Made by a program: the position numbers and the translations under genes. This document shows, piece by piece, positions 49,777 through 58,365 of a stretch of DNA of 64,000 nt (position 1 is its first letter; the number at the start of each line of letters is the position of its first letter). The stretch lies in NCBI GenBank assembly GCA_910575795.1, contig CAJTGE010000009.1, positions 102,351 through 166,350 on the forward strand, given 5' to 3'. Under the pieces are notes generated by a model, which made no database searches, had not been told where the DNA came from, and saw only the letters and a program-made list of their open reading frames with translations. The DNA is from Clostridiaceae bacterium (lineage in GTDB: Bacteria; Bacillota; Clostridia; Lachnospirales; Lachnospiraceae).

Positions 49777-50427
49777 ATGGGAAAGGAAGAGTTTTTAAAG
49801 AGGCTGACATATCTGCTTCGCGATATACCGGAGGAAGAGATGCAGGATGCGGTTTCTTATTACAGGAGTTATCTGGAGGAGGCCGGGCCGGAGCGTGAGG
49901 AGGAGGTTCTGGCAGGCTTTGGGACGCCGGAGCAGGTTGCGGAGGCGATCCGGGCGAATGTGGCGGGGGAGGCTGGGTCAGAGTGGAAACGCGCTCCGGA
50001 AAACCGGGATGCGCGCGGCGGCGGGGCGGACCGATCTGGCGGGGAACCGCTGCGTGAGGAGAAAAAGGCTCGGCCGTTTTGGCAGTATCTCCTGATGGGG
50101 CTGGCTTTGATCGTATTCGGCCCCCTTGTCCTTTCGGTGATTGTGGGCGTTGCCGGCAGCCTTTTTGGAGGGCTTGCCCTGCTGGCCGGCTTTTTTCTGC
50201 TTTTGGCCGTGCTGACGGCTGCGATGCTTTTGGGAGGCATTTCTCTGACCGTTTTGGGAGCGTTTTTTGTGTTTCCGGGCTTTTGGCCGGGCATACTTTT
50301 GATTGGGCTGGGTCTCCTGGCATTTGGAGGGGGATGCATCCTGCTGTGCTGCTCATGGCTTTTTTATGGCTGTTTCCTGCCGTGGCTCGGCAGGGGAATC
50401 TGGGGAATATTTGCAAAGAAAGGATGA
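49777..50427 (+). CDS. DUF1700-family (HAAS) membrane protein
   Basis: The preferred start is ATG 49777 (MGKEEFLKRL), six bases after AAGGAGGAGTGA; a GTG three codons earlier overlaps padR. 216 residues. The N-terminal 65 residues form the HAAS helix set (EEFLKRLTYLL, EEEMQDAVSYYRSYLEEAG, VLAGFGTPEQVAEAI), followed by a charged linker and four membrane helices (nt about 50085-50390). HAAS domains bind partner regulators of the PadR type, so this protein may tie membrane state to the repressor. Confidence 0.88.
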   Translation: MGKEEFLKRLTYLLRDIPEEEMQDAVSYYRSYLEEAGPEREEEVLAGFGTPEQVAEAIRANVAGEAGSEWKRAPENRDARGGGADRSGGEPLREEKKARPFWQYLLMGLALIVFGPLVLSVIVGVAGSLFGGLALLAGFFLLLAVLTAAMLLGGISLTVLGAFFVFPGFWPGILLIGLGLLAFGGGCILLCCSWLFYGCFLPWLGRGIWGIFAKKG

Positions 50428-50466
50428 CGCCTGAAAAAAAGGCGCGGCCGGGAACGGAGGAGTAAG

Positions 50467-51384
50467 ATGAGTAAATGGATGAAGCGGATTGCGGTGACTG
50501 GCCTGATTTTTATATTTTCAGGAATAATACTTACCTTAGCCGCGGCGGCGGCCGGGGGGCTTGGGGCTGCCAGGCGGGGAGTCAGTTATGTCATGGAGCA
50601 TTATATCGGAACGGAAGATTTGGAGCGCATCGGCGAGCTTCTGGACGCGGCCTCTGATCCGGGGTGGGATGGGATCAGCCCATATGCGGATGGAACCATG
50701 CGTATTTCCAGGGACGGCATGACGCTTTACGAGCGGCTGGAGGGCGTGAAGAACCTCTCTGTTGCAGTGGAGCGGACGGCGCTTAGAATTGAGACAGGAA
50801 CCGAGCCTATGGACGGCCCGGCATTGTATGTGCGTGAAGATCCGCATCTGGATGTGGAGGTTGTGCGCGGTACGGCGGATCCGGCCGTTCAGGTGAAGCT
50901 TTCTTATCAGAGAAGAAGGCGCGGAGGTTCCGGCGCGGCGGTGCTTGTAATGCCTGCGGACTGGCAGTTTGAGGAGTTTTCAGTGGATGGGGCGGCCGGA
51001 TTTGTGCAGTTAGGCGACGTGTGTGCGGATCGTATTTCTCTGTCCGTGAAGGCCGGCGAGATCAGGGCGGAAACGCTGCGGGCAAAGAAGCTTACCGTGC
51101 GTGCGGATGCCGGGAAAATAAGCGCTTCTGCGGCCGGCGCAGAGAGCGTGGACGCAGAAGCAAAGGCCGGAGCGGTTTCGCTGCGCGTGTCCGGCGCGGA
51201 GGATGAATTTGACTTCCGAATCAGTAATAAGGCGGGAAATGTCCGCATCGGGAGCACATCATATACAGGAGTGAATGAGGACAGCCTGAGGCGGGAGGCG
51301 GCGGACGGAAGGGAGCGAAAGGAGATTTCAGCAGACTGCGCGGCCGGAAGCGTGGAGATCGATTTTTCTCAGGATTTCCATTAA
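50467..51384 (+). CDS. DUF4097-family putative adhesin/envelope protein
   Basis: ATG 50467 follows GGAGGAGTAAG, 39 bases after the DUF1700 gene. 305 residues: one N-terminal membrane helix (VTGLIFIFSGIILTLAA) and an extracytoplasmic domain. From about residue 140 the domain is a right-handed repeat of short strands (FVQLGDVCADRISLSV, EIRAETLRAKKLTVRA, KISASAAGAESVDAEA), the DUF4097 beta-helix pattern. Third gene of the PadR cassette; role in envelope stress is inferred from such cassettes. Confidence 0.85.
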   Translation: MSKWMKRIAVTGLIFIFSGIILTLAAAAAGGLGAARRGVSYVMEHYIGTEDLERIGELLDAASDPGWDGISPYADGTMRISRDGMTLYERLEGVKNLSVAVERTALRIETGTEPMDGPALYVREDPHLDVEVVRGTADPAVQVKLSYQRRRRGGSGAAVLVMPADWQFEEFSVDGAAGFVQLGDVCADRISLSVKAGEIRAETLRAKKLTVRADAGKISASAAGAESVDAEAKAGAVSLRVSGAEDEFDFRISNKAGNVRIGSTSYTGVNEDSLRREAADGRERKEISADCAAGSVEIDFSQDFH

Positions 51385-51581
51385 AACCGGTATATCGCAC
51401 GGTGACAGGGGCATACTTTTAATACTTCGATGGTTTAATGCAGGCATGATGCGCCGCGCCCGCAGCCCGGCGGAAAGCGGGCAGCGGCCGGACGTACGCA
51501 CGCACAACCGCCGGAGCAATCGCGCGTCTGTGGCCGTGATGGCTTCTGGTTATGGGCGCTTTGGAAAGGAGTATGCTTTTT

Positions 51582-51791
51582 ATGGGTAAAAATACGAAAA
51601 AAGAGAAGCCCTTTAATGCAGCAGGCTTAAAACCAGAGGAAAAGCTGAAGTTTGAGATCGCCGCGGAGCTCGGACTGGCGGACAAGGTTGCGCAGAACGG
51701 CTGGAGAAGCCTGACGGCAAAAGAGAGCGGGCGTATCGGCGGCCTGATTACGAAACGGAAAAGGGAATTAAAAAAGCAGGTTGAAAGATAG
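51582..51791 (+). CDS. Alpha/beta-type small acid-soluble spore protein
   Basis: Start at ATG 51582 behind GGAAAGGAGTATGCTTTTT; 69 residues. KLKFEIAAELGLADKV, SLTAKESGRIGGLITKR and the Lys-rich ends are hallmarks of alpha/beta SASP, the proteins that coat and protect DNA in dormant spores and are degraded at germination by GPR protease (cut in the E-I-A-like motif). A good indicator that the host forms spores. It lies 43 bases before cbiD, probably a separate sigma-G unit; no sigma-G promoter was confirmed. Confidence 0.85.
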   Translation: MGKNTKKEKPFNAAGLKPEEKLKFEIAAELGLADKVAQNGWRSLTAKESGRIGGLITKRKRELKKQVER

Positions 51792-51834
51792 TGGAAAGTC
51801 AAATATAATAGTGTGAGGAGGAGGGGTGGCCTGA

Positions 51835-53052
51835 TTGCGGGATACATTACGATGGCATGAGACGGAAATACCGGGAAGCGGCTTTACGACAGGCACATGC
51901 GCGGCAGCGGCGGCGGCGGCGGCAGCGGCGCGTCTCTGCACGGGCGCAGCGCCGCCGTCCATGGAGGTGGAGCTTCCCTCCGGCCGGACGGCGGCGCTTT
52001 TGGTGGAAGAGGATGCGGGCGGCGCGGACTGGGCGTTCTGCGCGGTGCAAAAAGATGCGGGCGATGATCCGGATGTGACGGACAAAGCGCTGGTCTGCGC
52101 GCATGTGCGCGCTGTACGGACACGTGCGCGCTGTGCGGACAGTTGGAATGATTTGCAGATACGTTTGGAAGGAGCTCCCTGCTACGCCGATCCGGGATCG
52201 CCGTTTCTGTACCTGACCGGAGGCGACGGGGTTGGAAGGGCGACAAAGCAGGGACTTTCCTGCCCTGTGGGCTATTCTGCCATCAACCCTGTGCCGAGGC
52301 GCATGATTTTTGGAAATGTGCGGCGTGTGTGCAGGGACTGCGGCGCGAAACAGGAGGCGCTGCTGATCGAAATATCGATTCCCGGCGGGGCGGAGCTGGC
52401 GGAGAAAACCTTTAATCCCAGGCTGGGGATTGAAGGCGGGCTGTCTGTTCTTGGGACGAGCGGGATTGTGAGGCCCATGAGCGAGGAGGCCATGATCGAG
52501 ACGATCCGCTTAGAGATCCGTGTCCGCGCGGCGGAGGGCCGGACGCTTCTGGCCATGGCCCCGGGAAATTACGGGGCGGCTTTTCTGAGGGAGAAAAAGG
52601 GCCTTTCCATGGATTCATTTGTGACATGCAGCAATTTTATCGGAGCGTCAATCCGCATGGCAAAGGAGGAGGGGATCCGGCGGGTTCTCCTGGCCGGCCA
52701 TGTGGGAAAGCTGATCAAAGTGGCAGGAGGCGTTTTGAATACCCACTCCCGCTATGGGGACGGCCGCATGGAGTATCTGGCCGAATGCGCGCTTCTGGCC
52801 GGCGTCAGCGAGGAGGAGGCGCGTCCGCTTTACGGCATGAATACAACCGAGGAAGCGGCGCGCTACCTTGCCTTAAAAGACCTTCTTAAACCGGTGATGC
52901 GCGTGGCTGCGGGACGTGTGAAGGAGGTTCTTGAAAAGGCCGGGGGTATAACGGTGGAGGCGCTGTTATTTTCCGCGGGCCAGGGGCTGATGGCGGAAAC
53001 GGACGGGGCGGACGGGCTGGTCAGGGAGCTGCAGGGAACAGAACAGGCGTAA
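51835..53052 (+). CDS. cbiD: CbiD, cobalt-precorrin-5B C1-methyltransferase
   Basis: Start at TTG 51835 after GTGAGGAGGAGG; 405 residues, slightly longer than typical CbiD (about 370). The signature SGFTTGTCAAAAAAA is at residues 15-30, here extended by a long alanine run. Other family segments are LTGGDGVGRATKQGL, the SAINPVPRRM loop and the HVGKLIKVAGG motif near nt 52705. CbiD adds the C-1 methyl group during anaerobic corrin ring contraction. First gene of the cbi operon; no cobalamin riboswitch was recognised before it. Confidence 0.95.
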   Translation: MRDTLRWHETEIPGSGFTTGTCAAAAAAAAAARLCTGAAPPSMEVELPSGRTAALLVEEDAGGADWAFCAVQKDAGDDPDVTDKALVCAHVRAVRTRARCADSWNDLQIRLEGAPCYADPGSPFLYLTGGDGVGRATKQGLSCPVGYSAINPVPRRMIFGNVRRVCRDCGAKQEALLIEISIPGGAELAEKTFNPRLGIEGGLSVLGTSGIVRPMSEEAMIETIRLEIRVRAAEGRTLLAMAPGNYGAAFLREKKGLSMDSFVTCSNFIGASIRMAKEEGIRRVLLAGHVGKLIKVAGGVLNTHSRYGDGRMEYLAECALLAGVSEEEARPLYGMNTTEEAARYLALKDLLKPVMRVAAGRVKEVLEKAGGITVEALLFSAGQGLMAETDGADGLVRELQGTEQA

Positions 53053-53148
53053 AGGCTGACTCTGAATGGCTGTAATCGCTTAAATTTTCTGAGTAGTTAT
53101 AAATATTTCGGAAATAACATTCAAATTTACATAAAAGGCGGAAAAAAT

Positions 53149-53838
53149 GTGAACAGGAAAATGAAAGGACGCTGGTATGGGGTCGGCGTGGGCCCGGGGG
53201 ATCCGGAGCTGATGACCTTAAAGGCAGTGCGCATATTGAGGGAATGCAGCGTGGTCGCGATTCCGCACAGCGAAAAGGAGCGCTGCGCGGCTTATCAGAT
53301 TGCGGCGCAGGCGGCGCCTGAGATAGAGGAAAAAACGATTCTGTATCTTCCGATGCCGATGACAAGAGACAGGGATAGGCTGGACAGGAGCCATCAGGAG
53401 GCGGCGGCGCGGACAGCGGCGGTCCTGGACGATGGGTGGGATGTCGCCTTTATTACGCTGGGGGATTCCACGGTTTATTCCACCTGCCTCTATGTGATGG
53501 GGCGGCTTCAGGAACAGGGCTATGAGACGGAACTGATAAACGGGGTTCCGTCGTTTTGCGCCGCCGCCGCGCGGCTTGGGATCCCGCTGGTGAACGGGGC
53601 GGAGGAGCTGCATGTGATCCCGGCCTCCTACCCGGTGCGGGAAGCGCTGGGCCTTGCGGGCGTGAAGGTGTTTATGAAGGCCGGGACGAGAATTTCCGAA
53701 TTAAAGAAGCTTTTGGAAGAACAGGGCTGCCGGGCGGTTATGGTGGAGAACTGCGGCATGAAAACAGAACGGGTGTACGGCGATTTGAAAGAGATCCCGG
53801 AGGATGCAGGGTATTTTTCCCTGCTCGTGGCGCGGTGA
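53149..53838 (+). CDS. cbiL: CbiL/CobI, cobalt-factor II (precorrin-2) C20-methyltransferase
   Basis: GTG 53149 (an ATG four codons later is possible); 229 residues, normal for the family. The tetrapyrrole-methylase features are GVGVGPGDPELMTLKAV at the N-terminus, TLGDSTVYSTCLYVM, then PSFCAAAARLGIPL. The enzyme transfers a methyl from S-adenosylmethionine to C-20. It is 96 bp after cbiD; the gap has no gene. A REP-like repeat separates it from cbiF. Confidence 0.92.
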   Translation: MNRKMKGRWYGVGVGPGDPELMTLKAVRILRECSVVAIPHSEKERCAAYQIAAQAAPEIEEKTILYLPMPMTRDRDRLDRSHQEAAARTAAVLDDGWDVAFITLGDSTVYSTCLYVMGRLQEQGYETELINGVPSFCAAAARLGIPLVNGAEELHVIPASYPVREALGLAGVKVFMKAGTRISELKKLLEEQGCRAVMVENCGMKTERVYGDLKEIPEDAGYFSLLVAR

Positions 53839-53843
53839 AATTT

Positions 53844-53893
53844 AACGCCCCGTTGTTTGCAGCGGGGTTGTTGACTTCGGGACAGTTCCTAAC
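53844..53893. repeat. GC-palindromic intergenic repeat, copy 2, inside cbi operon
   Basis: AACGCCCCGTTGTTTGCAGC, then GGGGTTGTTGACTTCGGGAC and AGTTCCTAACC. It matches the copy at 60723 over about 40 positions and lies only six bases after the cbiL stop. Confidence 0.75.
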
Positions 53894-53955
53894 CGCTCAG
53901 ATAACCTCTGAACGGTTGCATTCCGTAGGTTATGAGGCAGTAAAAGGAGAAAGAA

Positions 53956-54735
53956 ATGGTGTACTTTGTGGGCGCCGGCGCCGGGGCGGCGGATCTGATT
54001 ACGGTGCGCGGCGCGCGGCTTCTTAAGGAGGCAGATCAGATTATTTATGCGGGTTCCCTGGTAAATCCGGAGCTGTTAAGGGACAGAAAGCCCGGCTGCG
54101 CGGTCTGGGACAGCGCTGTGATGACGCTGGAGGAGGTCATGGAGCAGGTGATTTTGATGGAGCGGCGCGGCGGGATGACGGTCCGGCTGCACACCGGGGA
54201 TCCGAGCATTTACGGGGCTGTCCGGGAGCAGATGGACAGGATGGAGGAGTCAGGCATTCCCTTTGAGGTGTGTCCCGGAGTCAGCTCTCTGAGCGGCGCG
54301 GCGGCTGCGCTCAATCTGGAGTACACGCTTCCGGGCGTCTCGCAGAGCCTGATTATTGCGAGGATGGCGGGGCGGACTCCGGTTCCGGAGCGGGAGAGCA
54401 TCGCGTCGCTTGCCGCGCACAGGGCCTCGATGGCGATCTTTCTGAGCGCCGGCATGACGGATCGCCTGCAGGCGGAGCTCTTAAAGGGCGGCTATGAGGC
54501 GGATACCCCGGCGGCAATCGTTTACAGGGCGACATGGCCGGATGAAAAAAAAGCGGTCTGCACGATCGGAACCCTGGACGAGACGGCCCGGCGGGAGGGG
54601 ATTTATAAAACGGCCCTGATTGTCGTCGGGGATGCGGTGGCCCACAGCGGCTATGAGCGCTCAAAGCTTTATGATCCGTTGTTTACGACCGGTTTCAGGG
54701 CAGGGAGAGACAAGGATGAAGATTCGTCTGATTAG
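53956..54735 (+). CDS. cbiF: CbiF/CobM, cobalt-precorrin-4 C11-methyltransferase
   Basis: ATG 53956 after AAAGGAGAAAGAA; 259 residues. VYFVGAGAGAADLITVRGARL, YAGSLVNPELL, LHTGDPSIYGAVREQM and PGVSSLSGAAAALN are the well-known CbiF motifs. It methylates C-11 of the corrin precursor. The last 20 bases overlap the start of cbiG. Confidence 0.95.
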   Translation: MVYFVGAGAGAADLITVRGARLLKEADQIIYAGSLVNPELLRDRKPGCAVWDSAVMTLEEVMEQVILMERRGGMTVRLHTGDPSIYGAVREQMDRMEESGIPFEVCPGVSSLSGAAAALNLEYTLPGVSQSLIIARMAGRTPVPERESIASLAAHRASMAIFLSAGMTDRLQAELLKGGYEADTPAAIVYRATWPDEKKAVCTIGTLDETARREGIYKTALIVVGDAVAHSGYERSKLYDPLFTTGFRAGRDKDEDSSD

Positions 54736-55852
54736 CTTTACAGCGCAGGGAGCTGCGACGGCTTCCCGCCTTTGCGAGGGCTTAAAACGGCTGAGGGCAT
54801 GTCCGCCGCGTTGTGGGAGGCAGGATTTCCGGGAAACGGCGGACATGCGGGAACGCGTGGAGGCCGTCCGTTTTTGCGATCTGAAGGAGTCGGGGAAGAG
54901 CCTTTCTGACTTTACGAGGGAGGCATTTCTGACAGCAGACGGCCTGATTTTCGTCGGCGCGGCGGGGATCGCGGTGCGCGCGTCGGCCCCGTACCTGAAA
55001 AGCAAGAAGGAGGATCCGGCTGTGCTCGTGGTGGATGAGACGGGGAAGTACGTGATCCCGATCCTGTCCGGCCATATCGGCGGGGCCAATGAGCTGGCGC
55101 GCGAGGCGGCCGGGATTTTGGGGGCGCTTCCGGTGATTACGACAGCCACGGATCTGCGCCATGCGTTTGCGGTCGATCTCTTTGCGGTCCGGAACAGGCT
55201 GGAGATAGAGGATTTGCAGGAGGCAAAGCGGATTTCCGCGGCGGCGCTGGCCGGGGAGCGGATCGGTTTTTTCAGCGATTATCCGACGGACGGACCTATT
55301 CCGGAGGAGCTGTCGCCCGGGATATGGCAGGATCACAATATCTGTGTCACGCAGCGGGACGGCGCGAGGCGGCCGGGGCTTCTTCGGCTGGTTCCCAGGA
55401 CAGCGGCTCTGGGAATGGGCTGCCGGAAAGGGATTTCTCTGGAGGCGGCCAGGAAAGGGGCCATGGCCGCCCTGAAACGCTGCGGCTTAAGCCGCCTGTC
55501 ACTCTGCGCGCTGGCTACTGTGGAACAAAAAAGAGAGGAAGCCGCGCTGCGGGCGCTGGCGGATGAATGGCGGCTTGCGTTCGCCTGTTTTCCGGCTTCT
55601 GCGCTTGCGGCGGCAGAGGGGGTATTTCCGGAATCGGAGTTTGTGCGAAAAACAGTGGGAGTGGGAAATGTATGCTGCCGCGCGGCTGTTGTCATGGCCG
55701 GCGGGATGGGGCGGGAGGATGGGAGCCTTCCTGAGACATCCGCGAGGGGGGCGAGGCTTCTGACAGGCAAGGTGATCTCAGAGGGCGTGACGGCGGCGGT
55801 GGCGGTTCCGGATGAAGAGGTGGTTCTGCATTTTCAGGGTGAACCGTTATGA
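54716..55852 (+). CDS. cbiG: CbiG, cobalt-precorrin-5A hydrolase
   Basis: Start at ATG 54716, within the end of cbiF; longer frames upstream lie inside cbiF. 378 residues. The family core is visible: GLIFVGAAGIAVRASAPYL, VVDETGKYVIPILSGHIGG, ANELAREAA, and a C-terminal domain with GMGCRKGISLEAARKG. CbiG opens the lactone and releases the two-carbon fragment during ring contraction. Confidence 0.94.
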   Translation: MKIRLISFTAQGAATASRLCEGLKRLRACPPRCGRQDFRETADMRERVEAVRFCDLKESGKSLSDFTREAFLTADGLIFVGAAGIAVRASAPYLKSKKEDPAVLVVDETGKYVIPILSGHIGGANELAREAAGILGALPVITTATDLRHAFAVDLFAVRNRLEIEDLQEAKRISAAALAGERIGFFSDYPTDGPIPEELSPGIWQDHNICVTQRDGARRPGLLRLVPRTAALGMGCRKGISLEAARKGAMAALKRCGLSRLSLCALATVEQKREEAALRALADEWRLAFACFPASALAAAEGVFPESEFVRKTVGVGNVCCRAAVVMAGGMGREDGSLPETSARGARLLTGKVISEGVTAAVAVPDEEVVLHFQGEPL

Positions 55853-56003
55853 GAGGGGAAAGGGGCTTATGGAAAGAAACATAAGCGCTATCAACGAAGC
55901 GCTGTCAAAGGTGCGAATGGGAACCTGACTGCAGGAATCAATGATAGCGGTTTAGAGGCAGGCAGAAAACCAGGCAGAGGCAGTAAAAGGAGGTGCGGCG
56001 GCG
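55853..56003. other. Gap inside the cbi operon with inverted repeat
   Basis: A 151-bp gap between cbiG and cbiH. CGCTATCA (55886-55893) and TGATAGCG (55942-55949) could pair. A strong AAAAGGAGGTG lies before cbiH. No cobalamin riboswitch signature was seen. Confidence 0.4.
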
Positions 56004-56753
56004 ATGCATGCAGAAGACAGCAAAAAGACGCTATATGTAGTGGGAATCGGCCCCGGAGGGCGGGATCAGATGACGATCCGGGCGGATCGGGTTCTGAGGG
56101 AGTGCAGCGTGATCGTAGGCTACCCGGTGTATCTTAACCTGGTGCGGGAGGATTATCCGAAGGCGCGGTTTTTGTCAACGCCAATGCGGCAGGAACGGGA
56201 ACGCTGTCTTATGGCCCTCAAGGCGGCGGCGCAGGGAGAGCGGACAGCGGTGATCTGCAGCGGCGACAGCGGGATATACGGGATGGCCGGCCTCACGCTT
56301 GAGCTGGCGGGGGAATTTCCGGAGGTGGAGGTCTCGGTGATTCCGGGCGTGACGGCGGCCGTCGGCGGGGCGGCCGTCCTGGGAGCTCCGATTGGCCATG
56401 ATTTTGCGGTAATCAGCTTAAGCGATCTGCTGACGCCCCGGGAGACGATTGAAAAGCGGCTGCGGGCCGCGGGCGAGGGGGATTTTATCGTCTGCCTCTA
56501 TAACCCGGCAAGCCGTAACCGCAGCGGCTATCTGGAATGGGCCTGCCGGATTCTGATGGAATATAAGGACAGCGGCACGGTCTGCGGCCTGATACGCCAG
56601 ATTGGCCGTCAGGGCGAAGAGGCGCAGATTCTTTCCCTGTCTGAGCTGCGCCATGCGCAGGCGGATATGTTTACCACCGTAATCATCGGAAATAAAAGCA
56701 CGAGAGAGGAGCGGGGCAGGATGGTGACGCCAAGGGGATATACGAATGGATAG
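56004..56753 (+). CDS. cbiH: CbiH/CobJ, cobalt-precorrin-3 C17-methyltransferase
   Basis: ATG 56004 behind AAAAGGAGGTGCGGCGGCG; 249 residues. LYVVGIGPGGRDQMTIRA, GDSGIYGMAGLTLELA, PGVTAAVGGAAVLGAP and CLYNPASRNRSGYLEWA are CbiH/CobJ hallmarks. It methylates C-17 and drives ring contraction. Its end overlaps the next gene by eight bases. Confidence 0.95.
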   Translation: MHAEDSKKTLYVVGIGPGGRDQMTIRADRVLRECSVIVGYPVYLNLVREDYPKARFLSTPMRQERERCLMALKAAAQGERTAVICSGDSGIYGMAGLTLELAGEFPEVEVSVIPGVTAAVGGAAVLGAPIGHDFAVISLSDLLTPRETIEKRLRAAGEGDFIVCLYNPASRNRSGYLEWACRILMEYKDSGTVCGLIRQIGRQGEEAQILSLSELRHAQADMFTTVIIGNKSTREERGRMVTPRGYTNG

Positions 56754-58365
56754 GGCCTGCAGGCTTGCCGTGTTCGGCGGCACGCAGGAAGGGCGGATTC
56801 TGGCTGAATTCTGCGCGGCCCGCGGGATCCCGGCCTGGGTCAGCGTGGTCTCCGAGTATGGGCGCTCGCTCCTTCCGGATGCGCCCGGGATTTTTGTGAG
56901 GCGCGGCGCGATGGAGCAGGATGAGATGCGGGTATTTCTGCGGGAAAACGGGATCCGGCTCTGTGTGGATGCCACGCACCCCTATGCGAGGAGAGCATCC
57001 GAAAATATTTTTCACGCCTGTGAAACAGAGGGCGTCCGCTATCTGCGCTGTACGCGGGAGGAGGACGGGCGCGCGGCCGGCCGTGTGTTTTCCGGCGGCG
57101 TACATATGGCGGCGGACGTAAAGGAGGCGGCCGTCTTTTTGGAGACGGTGCAGGGAGGCGTTCTCGTCACAACCGGGAGCCGGGAACTGGCCGCCTTTAC
57201 CGTGATGAAGGACTACCGTGAAAGGATTTTCGCGAGGGTCCTTCCGGACAGCGGCGTTATCCGGGAGTGCGAGGCGATCGGCGTGCGGGGAAAGCATCTC
57301 ATTGCCATGCAGGGGCCTTTCTCGCAGGAGATGAACGAGGCAATGATCCGGCAGACCGGAGTTTCATGGCTTGTCACCAAGGAATCCGGCCGCGCGGGCG
57401 GGTTTGAGGAAAAGCTCGCCGCCGCCGCCGCGTGCGGGATCGGGACCGTGGTGATAAAAAGGAGCCGGGAAACGGGCCTTTCGGTGGAAGCGGTGCGCCG
57501 GGAGATCCTCGCCTGCGCGCAGGAAGGGGAAGAGGCGGAAGGAGACTGTGTGAAAGGGGACGGCAGAGCGGGGGACGCCTGTGGCGAATATTCCGGCGGC
57601 ATGGGGATAAAGGGCGCAGATCACACGCAGGAGATCTCAGGATGCGCAAAACCAGTTTCCGCAAACGACGGCGAAGCGGAAAAAAACGCCGACAGCCGGG
57701 ATATCGTTCTGGCCGGGATCGGCATGGGGCCGGCAGGCCAGATGACGCTGGAGGTATGGGAGGCTTTGCGAAAATGCGACGCCGTGCTGGGAGCGGAGCG
57801 GATGCTTAAGGCCGCGGAGGCGGCGTTTTGCAAGTTTCATGCACATGAAAAACAACCGGAGCGGATCGCGGCCTACATGGAGGATGACATTGTAAAGGAG
57901 CTTAAGGCCCATCCGGAGTGGAAGCGCATTGTAATTCTGTTTTCCGGCGACAGCGGATTTTACAGCGGCGCATCGCGCGTTTCGGCCCGTCTTGAGGAGG
58001 AAGGGATGGCGTTTTGCATTCTTCCCGGGATCGCAAGCATCAGTTTTTTTGCGGCCCGCATGAAAAAAAGCTGGCAGAATGTCCCGGTGTATACGGCCCA
58101 TGGGCGCAGCCTGGATGTTAGGGCCATGCTCGCCCGCGGGGAGAGTGAAATGTTTGTGCTCACAGGAGGAGAAAACGGGGCCGGAAGGTTCTGCCGGGAG
58201 CTTACGGAAGCCGGAGGCGGCGATATCCTTGTGACAGCAGGCGAAAATCTGGCCTACCCGGAGGAACGGATCCGCAGCGGACGCGCGGGGGAGATGGCTG
58301 AAGAATCTTTTTCACCGCTGTGCCTGCTCTATCTGGAGAGGCCGGGAGAGGAGACGGTTTTATGA
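56746..58365 (+). CDS. CbiJ-CbiE fusion: precorrin-6A reductase and C5-methyltransferase
   Basis: ATG 56746 overlaps cbiH; 539 residues. Residues 1 to about 255 are CbiJ: LAVFGGTQEGRILAEFCA, DATHPYARRASENI, VTTGSRELAAFTVMKDY, LIAMQGPFSQEMNEAMI. A linker of about 65 residues rich in Glu, Gly and Ala follows. Residues about 322-539 are CbiE: VLAGIGMGPAGQMTLEVWE, FSGDSGFYSGASRVSA, PGIASISFFAARMKKSWQ. CbiE is often fused to CbiT instead; here CbiT is a separate gene at 60108. The two activities act at successive parts of the pathway on cobalt-precorrin-6/7. The end overlaps cbiA by four bases. Confidence 0.93.
   Translation: MDRACRLAVFGGTQEGRILAEFCAARGIPAWVSVVSEYGRSLLPDAPGIFVRRGAMEQDEMRVFLRENGIRLCVDATHPYARRASENIFHACETEGVRYLRCTREEDGRAAGRVFSGGVHMAADVKEAAVFLETVQGGVLVTTGSRELAAFTVMKDYRERIFARVLPDSGVIRECEAIGVRGKHLIAMQGPFSQEMNEAMIRQTGVSWLVTKESGRAGGFEEKLAAAAACGIGTVVIKRSRETGLSVEAVRREILACAQEGEEAEGDCVKGDGRAGDACGEYSGGMGIKGADHTQEISGCAKPVSANDGEAEKNADSRDIVLAGIGMGPAGQMTLEVWEALRKCDAVLGAERMLKAAEAAFCKFHAHEKQPERIAAYMEDDIVKELKAHPEWKRIVILFSGDSGFYSGASRVSARLEEEGMAFCILPGIASISFFAARMKKSWQNVPVYTAHGRSLDVRAMLARGESEMFVLTGGENGAGRFCRELTEAGGGDILVTAGENLAYPEERIRSGRAGEMAEESFSPLCLLYLERPGEETVL

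Noticed and set aside
49703..50416. 237-codon - strand frame in the GC-rich cassette
   Set aside because: A shadow of DUF1700 coding sequence; high-GC DNA opens antisense frames.
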